From Ascarosepion bandense (taxonomy: Eukaryota > Mollusca > Cephalopoda > Sepiida > Sepiidae): a stretch of DNA of 64,000 nt. Both the position numbers and the translations under genes were made by a program. The stretch covers positions 3,268,501 to 3,332,500 of the forward strand of contig JBBBDQ010000421.1 in assembly GCA_037127315.1 (NCBI GenBank), written 5' to 3'. How positions within the stretch are numbered: the stretch's first letter is position 1; every line of letters begins with the position of its first letter. Of this stretch, positions 33,200 through 45,699 are shown piece by piece. Under the pieces are notes generated by a model. That model saw only the letters and a list, made by a program, of their open reading frames with translations, was not told the origin of the DNA and did not search any database.

Positions 33200-34930
33200 C
33201 ACGCTAAATAAGGTTTACAGAAATTTGGTTAAATTTAGAACAGATTGAAAGTAACGTTAAACTCGACTGATCTTCCATTTTACATATTCACACATTCAAT
33301 CATATACTCACTCTGACACACTTACATTCTGTCTCACTCAATCTATCTCTCTTCTTCACACAAACATTCTTTCTCTCTCTTTCTCTCTCTCTCTCTTCAT
33401 TTGTATTCATCGATTATCGAGACTCTGACGATAAACTTAATCTTCTGTATAAAACGTGGTATGCATTGGCTTAATGTAAAATATTGGAGACCGACGTCTT
33501 ACGCAGGAACGTGTTTGCTTTGAACTTTGGTTGCACCATGGTTAGGATGATCTGAGAGCCACAAAATGTTTCACTATCACAGGAACGCATATATCAAGCA
33601 ATAAGAAAACAAGAATTATGCCTATAGATAATGAATTCTGGAGGAATATATCTAACTTGTTTCTGCTATCGTATAAAAGTATCCATAAAATTGTGAGGTA
33701 TAAATTTAAGGCCTATATTCACCGGATAATCCACCACTCAGAATATGGACGCAGCATTTCTATCAGGCTGAACACTTTAAAGGGTCTTTTATGACAAATG
33801 GAAGAAACAAACTAAAGTCGTTATTGCATTGAGTTAAATTATTGAGGGCGCAATCGATAAATTGTCGTCTAAATTTCGCGAATCTGAAAATAACAGTAAC
33901 GTCTCATTTTAACAGATGTATTTACTAAAATTACACAAAAATATTTTGCAATGCTAAAGAGGAAATTTATTCAATAAAATTGCTACTTGTTTCAGCCAAG
34001 GACTGTACACTACTTCTGAATCTCCTGCAAATCTTATGGGTGGTCTCATTGTTTAATTTGATGTATGCTGCAATAATTCATACCTCCAGTTCATCTTTGA
34101 TGTTACAAGAAGTTTTGTTAGTCTCTTGCTCCCTGTGCCCCACATATAATAATAAAGGGGGTTGTTTGTCTGGGGAGTTGGGTGGCTATATGAAAAGGGT
34201 AATGTGGTCACAGAAATTGCTTTACAGTTATTTTATTTTCTGTTGGAATCCTCCACACTCCACTAAAAATCTAATTTCCAAAAAAAAAAATCCTTGACAT
34301 TCTTTTCAACGGAGAAGTTTAGTTTTCAATTTGGCCAAAAGACAGCTGGCGAGGAAAGACCTTTTCGAGCCTGCTTTAAAAGCAGACCCACTTTATAAAA
34401 GAAAGGCTGAGCTCATCAGTTGAGTCAACACCTAAAATTCAAGTAAAGACAAAACAAAAAAGAGTTGTTCAACCCCAAAGAGTTTTAAAACGTAACCGGT
34501 TTTTTTCTGTAGGACGTACTGCGAAAAGTGGTACAATCAGGCTTAGGTGTGCAGAAAACTTGAGGCATGATGGAGGAGGCTAATGATTACATCGGTATGT
34601 AGGCTTCATTGGCATTTGCTTTTTTTTTTTTTTATAAGAATGTAAAAAAGCTGCATAAATGTTGTGCGGAAAAGATCTCACTTTTTGATCCCCACTCCCT
34701 GTATAAATCTCTCGTTTTTTCTTTTATGCATTAGGTACCTGTATTCTAATAGCACAATAAGAGTAAAATCGGTTTAGACTCCGGCCATGTTCAATGCAGA
34801 AGAGCAACCCTAATTGGTCTGATAATGTCTCTAGTTAGCGAGCGTGAAAGCCCAAGGTTTGAGTCTTGCAAGGTGAGGCTTAATCGTGACCTTTGGGGTA
34901 AATGTATTTTGCGTACAGGAGACATGATAA
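33200..34930. other. No supported gene
   Basis: A ct-rich patch lies at 33363-33396 and a T run at 34619-34634. Open frames of up to about 105 codons (33980-34297) have no recognisable motifs. Confidence 0.5.
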
Positions 34931-35028
34931 GGGATTCATTTATACATTCATCTCTATAATGTTTTGACGGGTATTTCCTAGCTGGTGAGCAAGTCTAGAT
35001 AACAGCATGTGCTTTTTTTTTTTTTTTG

Positions 35029-38000
35029 CTAGGACCTGGCGGGTAGGATTTGCGTGCTGGATATTAGCATAAAGAATAAGGCTCTTCGTCTCATTGATGT
35101 GTATGTTCCAAATGACCTTGTTGAGCGGCCTATTTCGTTTCGGCAGATTGAGCATCTTTTCACGACATCCCGTCGAATAGTTTTAGCTGGGAATTAGTAT
35201 GCCGTCCTTGACCAATACATAGATATTACAGGGAAAGGATCGGGAAGTAAAAACCCGAATATGAAGCCATTTCGAAACCTTATCGGTAAATTTGATCTTG
35301 TTAATAATTATCGTAATGAGAACCTCCGGAAGGTAGTGTGGACTTGGACTAAGAGGGGTAGCCCGGTTTCGATGGTTCAGTCTAGTTACCGAGTTTTAGT
35401 TAAGAGTCAATGAAGAGCTTAAATGTGTTCAAGTTTTCATTTGATAGTTTAAACGTATCATCTGCTCATCCTAGTTTGTTTAAACTTACAAAGGCTTAAC
35501 GTTAAGATGGCCTGCTACTAAGAATTGAACACAATTATTTGATGAGCGAGATTTCTAGAATTATCTGCTAGTCATGCACAAACAGTAAGTACAGAAAAAG
35601 TTGATCAGGCGATTAAATCCCGTGATAGTGAAAAAGTAGCAGGAGCTAGGACAGAGTTGCTCTCCTTGTTTATCAAGAAGGATCAAGTATTTTTGGCCGA
35701 GAGGTAAAATAACTTCCCCCGAAGCGACGAATATGGACGCTGAATTTTATGCAGAGGAAGTTAGAAATGCATACAATACACATATCGCGCGAATCACTTT
35801 GTCGGATAAGTGAACTGTGACGAAAAACGCAGGCATATATAAGGCTTTCCGTAACTACTTTCAGGATCTGTTCAACAGTCTAAGCACTGGCAAGACAGAC
35901 ACTTACTTTGCCGAATTTTTAACCTCGAGGCGGTTGAAGTAGCTGTTTGCAAGAGTTCAATCTCATTCGAAAATCTTAGAAGCACTGAAGCTGGTCGGCC
36001 GGGACAAAACTGCGGTATTATATGGTCTTTCTTTAACAAATGCAATTGCGGCAATATACTAGTCAGTTGTTCCCCGTCGGTAAAAATAACTACCATAATG
36101 CAATTCAGTCCACAAAAAATTCTGAAATGGTATACTGTACTACTTGAAATTCGCAACCGAATGACCAGTACAAACAGTGTCAATCTGAGGACAGTGATGG
36201 AGGAGTTTGATAGTCAGTAGCGAGTTCGTTTTTCGTCAACTGGGGCCGTTCCTGTTGGATCTGTCACGCCTAGTTTAAATGGGAGAATGAAATGATGTCC
36301 TGTACCCCAAATTAAATTGTTGGCAGGGAGCACAGCCTGGTCGATCTGATCAGCGTCTTTGGTCTGAACGATAGATACTGAGTCTATCACCCGCAGAGGG
36401 ATATGTAAACAGGAGCTCTTAAATAGCCCTGTATCGGATGGTTACCTAGCTAGATAGAATGTTAATAGTCAATCTAGATCTGCTAGAGTGTACCATTTTC
36501 TACTGGTTAGACTACACAAACCACAAAATTGTTTCTGCTCGCGTGGCATTAGCTTCTAAGCTGGACACTAGAAGTTCAACTCGTCTTTAGTGGACAGCCG
36601 GAGTTCAGACAACAGTTAATGAATTTAGTTTAGTGGAAGTTAGTGGGGGCGGTTATTGAGAATAAAGATTTTGAGAGGCTTAATGGCTGGATTTGGTTTT
36701 TCACCGGCGAATTTAACAAACGACTCACCCTAGACAAGGCAAAGAAATTGAATTCACGCAATGATAATCTGTCCCGAAAGTAGCTGGGAACTCTCTAGAG
36801 ATAGGCCTAGCTAGGGAGCTCTGGAATGATTAGCTAATCAGCGTTACCAGGGTAAGGTACTTAGACACACGTTAAACAAGATGTATAACGAAGTTGGGAG
36901 TATAGCCACAGGCTTTTGCTGGAAGGAAATACGCCAAGGTTTGTGAGTTCGACACCCTGGATGGACGCCGTCTCCAGTCAATCAAGGACATATGCGAGGC
37001 GTTTGCGAAGCATTTCCAGAACCATTTCAGCAAAAAGCTTGGTTTCTGATGACCAGAATAGGCAGTGGCAAATCTTCGGGACTTGATGGTCTGCCTACGA
37101 ATTTTACTTGAGGCTGTCGCACATGTTCCGATTTTAATAGTGGTATTCAACAAATGGTTTCCTCGCAGGTCCATCCCCGACCGAATATCCTGGGGTGTGA
37201 TCACCCTGTTAAAGATGTTCAAGTCTGATGAGAGGCACATAGACAATAACAGAGCCATGACTCTACTCAATAAAGGTTTTGAAATTTTGGTCAATACCTT
37301 GACGGTCAGTTGAGATACGAGCAAATTTGTGAAGGGCCGAACAATTCAAAGCCACCTGCATAATCCTAAATGGTATAAAAATGACGACAGAAACGCGCTG
37401 GCCACTTGGAAGGAATTCTATATGATCGACTATCATTATCTGGTTACCGTTCTGGAGACTATCATATCCTGACCTAACTTTTGCAAGTGCATCAGCCTTC
37501 TGTATCACTCAGCGCTGTGGTGCCGGTGAACAAGAAGCTTTTTAACGAAGTTTCAGACGGTTCGTCGGGGTTTTCCGCTGTCGCCCCAACTTTATGCTTT
37601 AGGGTTGGAGCCCCTCTTTTTATGGTAAGGGACAGTTCGTGCAGTCCGGTTGTCTGTGTAATCAGTGTCCCTGGTGGAGCTCAAGCCAGGGTTTACACGT
37701 GTACTGATGACGTAACAGTTATCATGTTGTATATTGCGGTTTGCTGTTTAAAGAGCAATGTTTTCCGGGGACCTTCAGTTGAACGTACGGTCCCGTTCAC
37801 ATTTTTGGAGTATGGTTCTTGCCAGGCCTACATATGAAGAAGAATTGGTCAGTTGTACTGGCAAAGGTTGGAGTGTCGAGCCGGACTTGGTTCTGAAAGC
37901 GGTTGTTCTTAAAATGTAAGGCTTATCTTTACCGGTTGTAAGAACTCCCTCTCTGCGATAGCCGTAGGATTGTAATCGAGCACTTTCACGTGACCCTTTT

Positions 38001-38270
38001 GTAGTGAAGGCGCAAGCCGAAGGTCCACAGAGACCATGTCATAGACTTGGACTTAGGGTTGATTATAATACCCCGCGTGTTGACAGAAGATTCGCTTTGG
38101 TCGAGGAGTATAAGGAACATCTTCTCTAGCTTTATAATCGCTTCTCTCAATGCCGAACCTAAATGCTGTCGAAATCCCCGAAAACAGCCCGAAATCTTGG
38201 CCGAGTGTTGATTGTACTTGTACGCTGCTCTACGGTCTAGTGAAATTTCACAACCTCGAAAAAAAAAAAA
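35029..38270 (+). pseudogene. Tx1-like (L1 group) LINE ORF2, heavily decayed
   Basis: The endonuclease is first: AGRICVLDISIKNKALRLID and VYVPNDLVERPISFRQIEHL, then IVLAGN (family GDFN), YAVLDQYIDI, KPFRNLIGKFDLVNNYR and VVWTWTKRG (35.03-35.37 kb). After 1.5 kb of broken sequence comes CEFDTLDGRRLQSIKDICEA (36.93 kb), GKSSGLDGLPTNF, VVFNKWFPRRSIPDRISWGV, then VKGRTIQSHLHN (37.33 kb) and YTCTDDVTVIM, a YADD motif C (37.69 kb). Parts lie in all three frames, with many stops. VKGRTIQ is shared with the 5.8-6.9 kb copy. The zinc-binding C-terminus is not found until 42.67 kb, perhaps separated by later repeat growth. Confidence 0.82.
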
Positions 38271-38499
38271 AACTGAATTAAGAACTAGTGGGAGAGAACA
38301 ACATCGGAACCACTCAGTAAACGGTTGAGCTTATTGTCGACCAAGTTGTGCTGTTTCTACTTCTTGTCGTAAACGTTCGATTACCTCAATAACCCTGAGT
38401 TTTCGCTTAACTGTCGATTGATATGGGGACCGCTATTTTTCAATTACATGGGCTGAGCAGATATGCATGATTATCATCGGTATGATCGAGAAAAAATTA

Positions 38500-38780
38500 T
38501 ATCTAAACTTATTTATAAATGGAAATTTGTGTGTGTGTTCGTCCCCGTTACCGATAGACTGAGAAACGGCTGAACCGATTTTCTTGAAAATTTACTATAA
38601 GCGTCTGCGAGTGTTCTTAGCTAGGCTTTGTGTCGAGATACCCCCGCTAAATATCGATAATTGAAAAAATCGAGTTACAGAAGGAGTGGTCCGATTTTAA
38701 TCAAATTTGATACACTCATAGACAAAGACATAAGAAACGATATTCAGAAGTTTCAATGTTGCAGTTCTTACAATAGTGCA
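38500..38780 (-). repeat. Repeat R1, second half only
   Basis: tatctaaacttatttataaa, ggctgaaccgattttcttga, ctataagcgtctgcgagtg and cgatattcagaagtttcaat match the second half of R1 in complement. It ends at the position where the TA tract lies in full copies, right beside the hammerhead monomer. Confidence 0.8.
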
Positions 38781-38784
38781 GAAG

Positions 38785-39015
38785 CATGTACGCATCAACC
38801 ATTCGGTAAAATGGATTAGAGCACTATGGCTATTAGGCGCGTATAATAATATACACGCTAAAAAGTCTGCCTTCTTCTACCGAATGCCCATAGCCCAGAG
38901 GTAGAATCGCCGACTGACGCCAATTCTGTCGGGTTTCAATCCTGGGTTAAAATGCATTCGGAGTCTAACCGTACTGATGAGCTGTGATACAGCGAAACAG
39001 ATCTGTCTGCGGATG
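38785..39015 (+). mobile_element. Retrozyme-like monomer, single copy
   Basis: About 230 bp match 60145-60375 in order: ccattcggtaaaatggatta, ggctattaggcgcgtat, cttcttctaccgaatgccca, the tRNA-like part (tagcccagaggtagaatcgc, then gtcgggtttcaatcctgggt) and the hammerhead. A TA-rich tail follows (acaatatatataa). It has no coding capacity. Short size, promoter-like box and ribozyme fit a retrozyme, a small non-autonomous retroelement. Confidence 0.75.
38969..39012 (+). ncRNA. Hammerhead ribozyme, intact core
   Basis: CCGTA (38969-38973, stem I), CTGATGA (38974-38980), GCTG-TGATA-CAGC (stem II, 38981-38993), GAAA (38994-38997), ACAG-AT-CTGT (stem III, 4 bp with 2-base loop), C at 39007 as cleavage nucleotide, then TGCGG pairing with CCGTA. 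Every core position expected of a hammerhead is present. It is type I in topology, with the open end in stem I. Confidence 0.9.
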
Positions 39016-39834
39016 ACAATATATATAATTTTTTTCCTAGAGCGAAACAGACTATTTATATATTTAAAATATGCAGGAAATTTTTCTTTCACTGCAGTGG
39101 ATCTTGTTTTGTGAGAATGTCTGTAGTGCAAACAAATGTTAAAGTCAAATATCGCTAAAATCACCTTTGTTATTTTGCAATGACAACGGTTTTTGTGATA
39201 CATGCTGTAACGATATTTGTTGCCTCTGCAAAGTCTGTTTACTTTCTAATAACTGTTAAAGAAAAACAGATCTTGTAAGCCAAGCATGAAAAAAAAGATT
39301 TGAAAGTGGAACTAGCATAACCAACAGAACCAAAGAGTGAACTAAAAAGATTTCAACGTGGCAGTCGCAAGAGAAAGAGAATCGAAGAGTATTGCAAAAA
39401 GATGTGAACGTATTATTAACAGGAATAACAAACTTGAAAAGTGCGGAAAAGGGTTTGAACGTGGCACAAGCAAGAGAAAGAGACTTGAAGAATGAGGTAA
39501 AAAGATTTGAAAGGGGCACTATCATAAATTACGATCAAAAAAGATTTGAAAATGGTACTAACAGGAGGAATATTTCAGCGTAACAATAGAAAGAGAAAAA
39601 GATTTAAAGCGTACGGTAAAAGGTCTTAATTTTGCACTAAAAAGAGAAAGTCTTGAAAAGTACGTTAAGAAGAATTGAACGAGGCATTAGCAAGAGAAGA
39701 TTCGAAGAGTGCAGTAAACAGAAGTAAATTACTGAAAAGTAATTGAAACTCATGCCAATAACATTTCCACCGAGCTTCTCTACGGCATATGATTTCATTT
39801 AATTTATTGTGTTCCTCTCGAATTTATATTTAAA

Positions 39835-40075
39835 CTGGGGTCGTCAGGAGAGAATGTCCCAGTTTATGGGTCGTGATAGTGTTTAGCTAGGTATAGGATA
39901 GTGAAGCGAGAACCAACCTCTCCCCCTCGGCCTTGTGCCACAATTTTGTATTTATTGCAAAATAGTTTGTTTAGCTAGGTATAGGATAGTTAACTGAAGA
40001 CCACCCTCTACCCCTTCCCTTTTTTCGGCCATGTGCCACAATTTTGTATATTTATACGAAATAAATATTAAGAAT
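39835..40075 (-). repeat. Repeat X, two adjacent fragments
   Basis: tcgtgatagtgtttagctag appears at 39870, and gtttagctaggtataggata again at 39970, each followed by ccacaattttgtat. These are complementary to the left part of the 47.4-kb copy. The two pieces are tandem. Confidence 0.7.
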
Positions 40076-40562
40076 GTCCCAGTTTAAATATGAATTCAAG
40101 AGGAACACAAATTAAATGAAACAGATTTGAAGTTAGCACTAGAGAGAGAATAAAATCGAAAAATACCGTAAAAAAGATTTGGATGTGGTGATAGCTAGAA
40201 AAAGAGAATTGAAGAGTATTGTAAAAAGATATGGAAGAGAAACAGAAATGAAAAGAGCGGTAAAATATTTCACGTGACACAAGCAAGAGAAAGACTTGAA
40301 GAGTATGTTAAAAAATTGAAATGGGGACTAGCAAAAAAAAGTAGATTTGAAGGCGACAGTATCGAGAGAAAGAGACACGAAAAGTACTGTAAAAAGAAAT
40401 GAAGGTGGCACTAGCAACAGAAACAGTCACGAAGAACGTGGTAAAAAGATTTGAAAATAGCACTAGAAAGAGAAAGACATGACGATTAATGAACAAAAAT
40501 CTTGAAAGTAGCACTAGCAAGAGAAAGTGAATTAAAGAGTAAAACAGTAAGAGGATCTGAGT

Positions 40563-41030
40563 TTGAATTTTGTTTAACGGCATATCAACACCTCTGTGGG
40601 TTATTTAATGCCAAAAGGGTGGGATTTTTAGGTATTTTTTAATGTCCAGTTATAGTGAGAAGGTTGATTTAATCCGATTTTGATAAAAAAAAATTTTTTG
40701 GCTTTTAGAAAACTGAAGATATCTTCTAGTATTATATTCAAAAATATATTGCTGGTAATAACTTTTTTCCTTCAAAAATGTGCCATGACAATTTTTTTCC
40801 TTCAAAATGTGTTATAATTTTTCTTTCAAAAAGTATTTTTGTGTATATATTTTATAAAAAGTGTTTTTTTATACTTTCATATTGTTTTGACCCCAGTTTT
40901 GGGTTTAACTATTTGCCCATACCTGGGACCCCAACATGGCTACCACTCCGGGTCAGGGTGGACCTGAGAACAACAGCAATTAAGATTTGGTTCCGTGCCC
41001 TTCACAATCCCCCAATCAGAGGATGTAGAA
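40563..41030 (-). repeat. Repeat R2, inverted copy
   Basis: tttgtttaacggcatatcaa, ggttatttaatgccaaaagg, gaaaactgaagatatcttct, attgctggtaataac, ttgaccccagttttggg and gggtcagggtggacctg follow, in complement, the order in the 9.86-10.35 kb copy. It is embedded in the minisatellite. Confidence 0.75.
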
Positions 41031-41149
41031 AAAGATCTGAACTTGGCACTAGCAAGAAAATAAGACATGGAGAGAACGGTAAAATGATTAGAACGTTGCA
41101 TAATTTTGATAAAAAGATTTGAAAGCGGCACTAGCAAGAAAAAGACATG

Positions 41150-41345
41150 AGGATTTCGATTTTGTGGTGTATGAAAGATTGGGAGCGGATGGATGGGTTC
41201 TTTTGGTGAATGTGTAAATAGCAATGTGTGATTGGGTCGTGATAGTGTTTAGCTAGGTATAGGATAGTTAACTGAGTACCACTCTACTCCTTCCCTTTTC
41301 GGTCTTGTGCCATAATTTGTATTTTTTAATGCAAATAAATATTAA
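41150..41345 (-). repeat. Repeat X fragment
   Basis: gggtcgtgatagtgtttagc and ggtcttgtgccataatttgt match the X repeat in complement. It is inserted in the minisatellite. Confidence 0.65.
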
Positions 41346-41639
41346 GATGGGTATTTCAATAGAAAGCTGGTTTGAACGTAGCACTAACAAGATAAAAAGA
41401 CTTGAAGATATCGGTATAAATATTTGATCGTGACCCTAGCAAAAGAATGAGTCTTGTACGGTTAAAGAACGTTTGATTGCAAAAAAAAGGGACAACGGCA
41501 AATTATTTGAAAATAGCACTAGCAAATAAAAGTGACGTGATAATCAGTGCGAAAAGAATTGCATGGAAAAATGATTTGAATACTAGAAAAAGAAAGACTT
41601 GAAATGTGTGTTAAAAAGATTACAACGTGATGGTTGATT

Positions 41640-41765
41640 TTTCTAAGCGCCGCGTACAAAACCGAAAGTATGGGGTACCTAGTAGGATCGAACTCACTAC
41701 TCAGTTGTAATAAGTTCTAGCAAGACAATTTTGTTGACCATTACACCACATCGAGGCACCCAATT
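41640..41765 (-). repeat. tRNA-like SINE or tRNA-derived fragment
   Basis: In complement: ggtgcctcgatgtggtgtaa and tggtcaacaaaattgtcttg at the head (A-box-like tggtgtaatgg), then gtgagttcgatcctactag (B-box-like). A similar B-box phrase with the same surroundings occurs twice at 45.74 and 45.88 kb. It does not fold cleanly into a tRNA cloverleaf by eye, and no tRNA gene is claimed. Confidence 0.55.
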
Positions 41766-42299
41766 TGAGCGTGATGAAAATTGGCAAAAGCAAGATTAAA
41801 TGTATTAAAGAATACGGTAAATAGATTTGAAGGTAAAATTAGCAAGAAAAAGAGCCTAGAAGCGTTCGGGTAAAAGATTTAAACGTGGTAAAGAGTCCTA
41901 AGGAGTAGGTATTTACTCTTCTCCCCCACTTGAGAGAGATGTGACACAAGGTCTTTTTTAACGTGGAGAACCTGAGCGCGTACGCCCAGGTACTGGTCAA
42001 AATATTACCTATCCACCGCAGTGGATAGGTTCAAAACCGGTCTAAAATGGTCTTAAAACTGGTCTTAATTTGGTCATTCCCGACCCCAGCCCGAAGGCCG
42101 GGGCCAGGTGAAGAGTCCTAAGGAGTAAGGTAAAGAAATTTGAACATGACACGTATAAGGGAGAGAATTGAAGTATACAGCAAAACGACTTTAATGTAGC
42201 ACTATATGGAGAAAGTGAATTGAAGAGTGAGGTAAAAAGGTTTAAAAATTGCGCTAGCAATAGAAAAAGACTTGAGTGGTATTTATTTAACATGAGAAA

Positions 42300-42600
42300 T
42301 ACATGCTTGTGGCACAAGGCCAAAAATGGAGGGGGAAAACTCGGGATGCTCTTCAAGTATCTATCTTATACATAGCTAATCCGATTCACGACTCAAACAT
42401 ACGTTACAATTTTTCGCAATCACCACAAGAACTTATCCATCAACACTGAAACTGCTATATACCACAATACCGAAAAGCATTCTGGGGGACCTAAAAACAA
42501 CCCAAATGTACATAAAAATTTTACAATATACAATAAATACAAAAATAGACATAAAACTGTTACATGAAATGACATGGAGGGGTGCACGAAGAGACTTGAA
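42300..42600 (+). repeat. Repeat X copy
   Basis: gtggcacaaggccaaaaatg, atacatagctaatccgattc, acgactcaaacatacgttac and the final catgaaatgacatggagggg match the 5.18-kb copy. Confidence 0.75.
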
Positions 42601-42664
42601 TGGTATGGTAATTTTTTTTTTAAAGTGGAATTAGAAAGAGATTCGAAGGGTAAAATAAAAAGGT

Positions 42665-43250
42665 TTGAACGTTGGTTCGGAACAGGCTATCTCTCAATAA
42701 TATAGCCTTCGGGGTGGATTTGTCCGACTGTCATCGGTGTGACCTTTGTTTAGAAGAAACGGCTGAGCACGCCTTCTATCATTGTCCTCGGGTGCGCTCA
42801 TTCTGGGATCATGTTGGCGAGTTCGCTCCCGACCTGCTAGTGTTCATCGTTCTCGCGTACGCGTGATAATGTGTCACTTCCGTAGTTTGGGTTTAACGTA
42901 ATGGTGTTTCTGACGTTGCACGAATGGTGATTTGGACGTCGCGGATGGAGAGAGTCCTGCGATATAAACGTTATTCTTATCAACATTTGATTACATTCTT
43001 TGAGCAACAGCTCAAGATGAAGATCAGATCTGATTGAAAACGTTTGATATCAACAGATTTCAGCAAAATGTGGGTGATTGTATTAAGTCTGGTTTGCGTG
43101 AATGGGGCCAGTCCTGATTTTCTTTTCGTTATGTCACAACGGGTTGGTTTTCTGCAAGCCTTCCCCTGTTTAAGTCAGAATTCTTTTGTGTACCGAGTTA
43201 TTGTGAGTAAATGCTGGCCCTGGCCTTTTCCCAGTACTCTCTTTTGTTAT
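42665..43250 (+). pseudogene. Tx1-like LINE C-terminus with zinc-binding reverse transcriptase domain
   Basis: VRNRLSLNNIAFGVDLSDCH, RCDLCLEETAEHAFYHCPRV and RSFWDHVGEF form a zf-RVT domain: C-x2-C, then H-x3-H-C. After two stops the frame resumes with DVARMVIWTSRMERVLRYKR and YSYQHLITFFEQQLKMKIR, a C-terminal tail typical of Tx1-like elements. It may be the displaced end of the LINE that starts at 35.0 kb on the same strand, or an independent truncated insertion. Confidence 0.75.
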
Positions 43251-43659
43251 GACGCATGACGATTGTTATGAGCGAGATTTCCAACCCACCTAGTTTGTTA
43301 TTGGCTCCATTTTCCATCTTGACGAGGTCAGTCTGAGATTTTCAGATTCCATTATTTCTTTTATCTTATCTTTCTCTGCTAGCGAATGTGCGACTTGATT
43401 TCATTGTCTAGCCGAATACAGCTGCCACTGAATTTTTTTTCTTGTGGGAAGGACGGGTCTTACTAACATTTCTTTATTTTACTTTGAATATTTAGTTTGT
43501 TTTTTTTTTTGTTATTCACCCCCCCCCACCACCACCCTCACCACATTTCATTTTCATATCTGAAATATCTTTCATATCTTGGATCTTTAAATATATTGAT
43601 ATGATATTGTATGTATCAAATAAAACTTTTATGTCATGGGTTTTATTCCCCTTTTTAGG

Positions 43660-43835
43660 TTTTGTATGGTATTATGCTATATGGAAGAGTACTTGTGGTG
43701 GATGAACAAATTGTAATGAGTGATTGGCTAGTTATAGGATAGAAAGTGAAGACCGACCTCACCCCATCTCTTTTGACCTTCTGTCATATTTATTTTAATA
43801 TTACAATAATAAATATTCCATATAAATATTAGCTG
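43660..43835 (-). repeat. Repeat X fragment
   Basis: gtaatgagtgattggctagt, tataggatagaaagtgaaga and the final aataataaatatt match X in complement. Confidence 0.6.
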
Positions 43836-44131
43836 ATACAAGTGGAGGCTAAATTAATCCTGACCTTGAAGACTAAACTACTAGACAAATATTCGTGAAT
43901 ACTTTAATGTCATTGTAGTTTACAAGATTCTAGTTAATAATATTTCTATAGTAGTTTAATCTTCAAGATAATGATTCATTTAACCTCCAGCTGTACCACA
44001 AGTTATTTATATGGATGAGATTTTCATATGAATACAGTATACCTATTTTAGGGAAAATTTTATTTATAAAGCAAACGCGATAAAAAAATAGGAACAGTAA
44101 TAAAAAGAGTATACGATGGCAAAAATGTGAC

Positions 44132-44470
44132 TTCATTACAGGAAGTACATCGCCGGAAGTTTCAGTAAAGGAAGAAAATCGACCAAAAATCGACCGAAAT
44201 TTGTTGTCCTACGCAGTACGTCATTCTGCAGTTAATTACATTACTTCGTGAGAGTTACGGGAAAGAAAAAGTGCGAGATATAATTCGTTGTTTTTATGGA
44301 CCTTCAAATCAAAAAAGGTAGGTTTCTTCAATAACTAATTGTTGATTTGAGTTCAGCATATACATTTGCACAGAAATAATGCTATTTTGGATAAATTTGA
44401 AGGAGGAAAAGCCTTCCAACCTAAAATGAAAATTTACCAAAATGAAAATTTACCAAACGCTCTTACTGTA
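44132..44470 (+). repeat. Duplicated block D, copy 1
   Basis: This block is almost identical to 48348-48669, from ttcattacaggaagtacatc to ctgta at the right edge. The length difference is one extra 17-base unit here (aaatgaaaatttaccaa repeated). Outside the block the two loci differ completely. Within the block a frame of 50 codons runs through QLITLLRESYGKEKVRDIIR and ends after GPSNQKR, and the block starts with an acceptor-like ttacag|g and has a donor-like aaaaag|gtaggt. An exon-bearing duplicate or a mobile element are both possible. Confidence 0.8.
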
Positions 44471-45149
44471 GTGCTTATGCGGTTTCAGAAACCCATTTTT
44501 TTCTTTGTTCTTTAAATCGAGAATTTTTATATTTTTACTTTAAGTAAAAATTTACAATCTTTGACATATGCACATATTCTACATCACTATTACTTGTGTT
44601 ATGGGTACAGGATACAAATCCCATATGATGCATCAACTAACTAAAATACACAAAGTAAAATTGCACACCCGCGAAATCGGATTCAAACGACTAAAAACAT
44701 ATTGAAAAAAACCCAGACCGAGGCAAATTTCTCAAGTCAGTTTGAAAAGTAAAATTCTGGATCCTGATTGGATAGGAAATCGAAAATTGATATATGAACT
44801 CAGTCAAATTTTTTCACACCTAAAGAAGAAAATGCCTGCTGGAGCCAATCACATGACAAATTCACTACTTAAACGACATCTCTTGACCGGTAAAACTGAG
44901 TCAGCATGGGAGCGGTTAGCAGACGGACTTGTTGGCAATGTAACAAAAGAAATTTCAAGAAGCCGACCCACATGATCATTCTACTTCTTCATTTTCACCC
45001 CACGCCGCCAAAGAAAAAAAAAACAGAACACTCTATTTACGATTTCTTTATTTGTTTCACCTTACCTTTATCCTCGCCAACCTACCCCAAAAAAGGGAAA
45101 GGGCATAAGACTTTACATTCTGCTACTATCAAGCATGAACTCTAAACAT

Positions 45150-45690
45150 ATGTGGGACATTTTAAATACTTACATTTCTCTTTGCACAATTTTAAATACA
45201 AAACTACATTCATTTTCTCATTGAAAATTTTTCTTCTCACAAATGTTATAGTTGTCAGTTAACGAAATTTCACTTATATATTTCTTCTTACAATTTTGTC
45301 ATTCTGTTAATAAATCTTTACTTCAATGAGCAAACGAAATATTTTATCCTTCCACATTTCAACACCCAACATTCAACTTCTAATATATAAATTGTGGGGA
45401 CTTTGGTTGTGTTTGGCACAAGTCCAATTCACTGAGGCCCCGACATGGTACTACAATTCAATAAAATTATAAACCTTTGATTAAACAAAAAAAAAAGAAA
45501 GAAATATTGAAATTTCCCCTGACAAGCTACGTTGTCTTGTTTTCAACTATGAATTTTGATTAGGTTGAGTCATGAGTAAATTCTGTTCTTTTCGTTTTAA
45601 AAATTAGTAATAACATTTTAACTAATAATTATGATCGACAGATAAAAATAAATTTGAAATACATTAGTATACCTTATATGTCTGTAAACT
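45150..45690. other. No supported gene
   Basis: AT-rich sequence; nothing was recognised. Confidence 0.45.
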
Positions 45691-45699
45691 TCAACGTGA

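Larger units (their letters stand above)
39250..42660 (+). repeat. Degenerate minisatellite of 50-65 bp units with nested insertions
   Basis: The recurring unit is approximately agatttgaacgtggcactag followed by caagagaaagagacttgaag and agtacggtaaaa. It appears dozens of times with substitutions and partial deletions, and neighbouring units differ a lot, so the array is old. Nested within it are repeat X (39.84-40.07, 41.15-41.35 and 42.30-42.60 kb), repeat R2 (40.56-41.03 kb) and a tRNA-like SINE (41.64-41.77 kb). Short K/R/E-rich frames come from the unit itself. Confidence 0.85.

Noticed and set aside
33980..34297. 105-codon frame
   Set aside because: Hydrophobic-biased random frame with no recognisable domain.
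44742..45145. Gag-like protein with a zinc knuckle (TCWQCNKRNFKKPTH)
   Set aside because: Only CxxC is present; the spacing to His and the last Cys of a CCHC knuckle do not fit, and no pol sequence follows.
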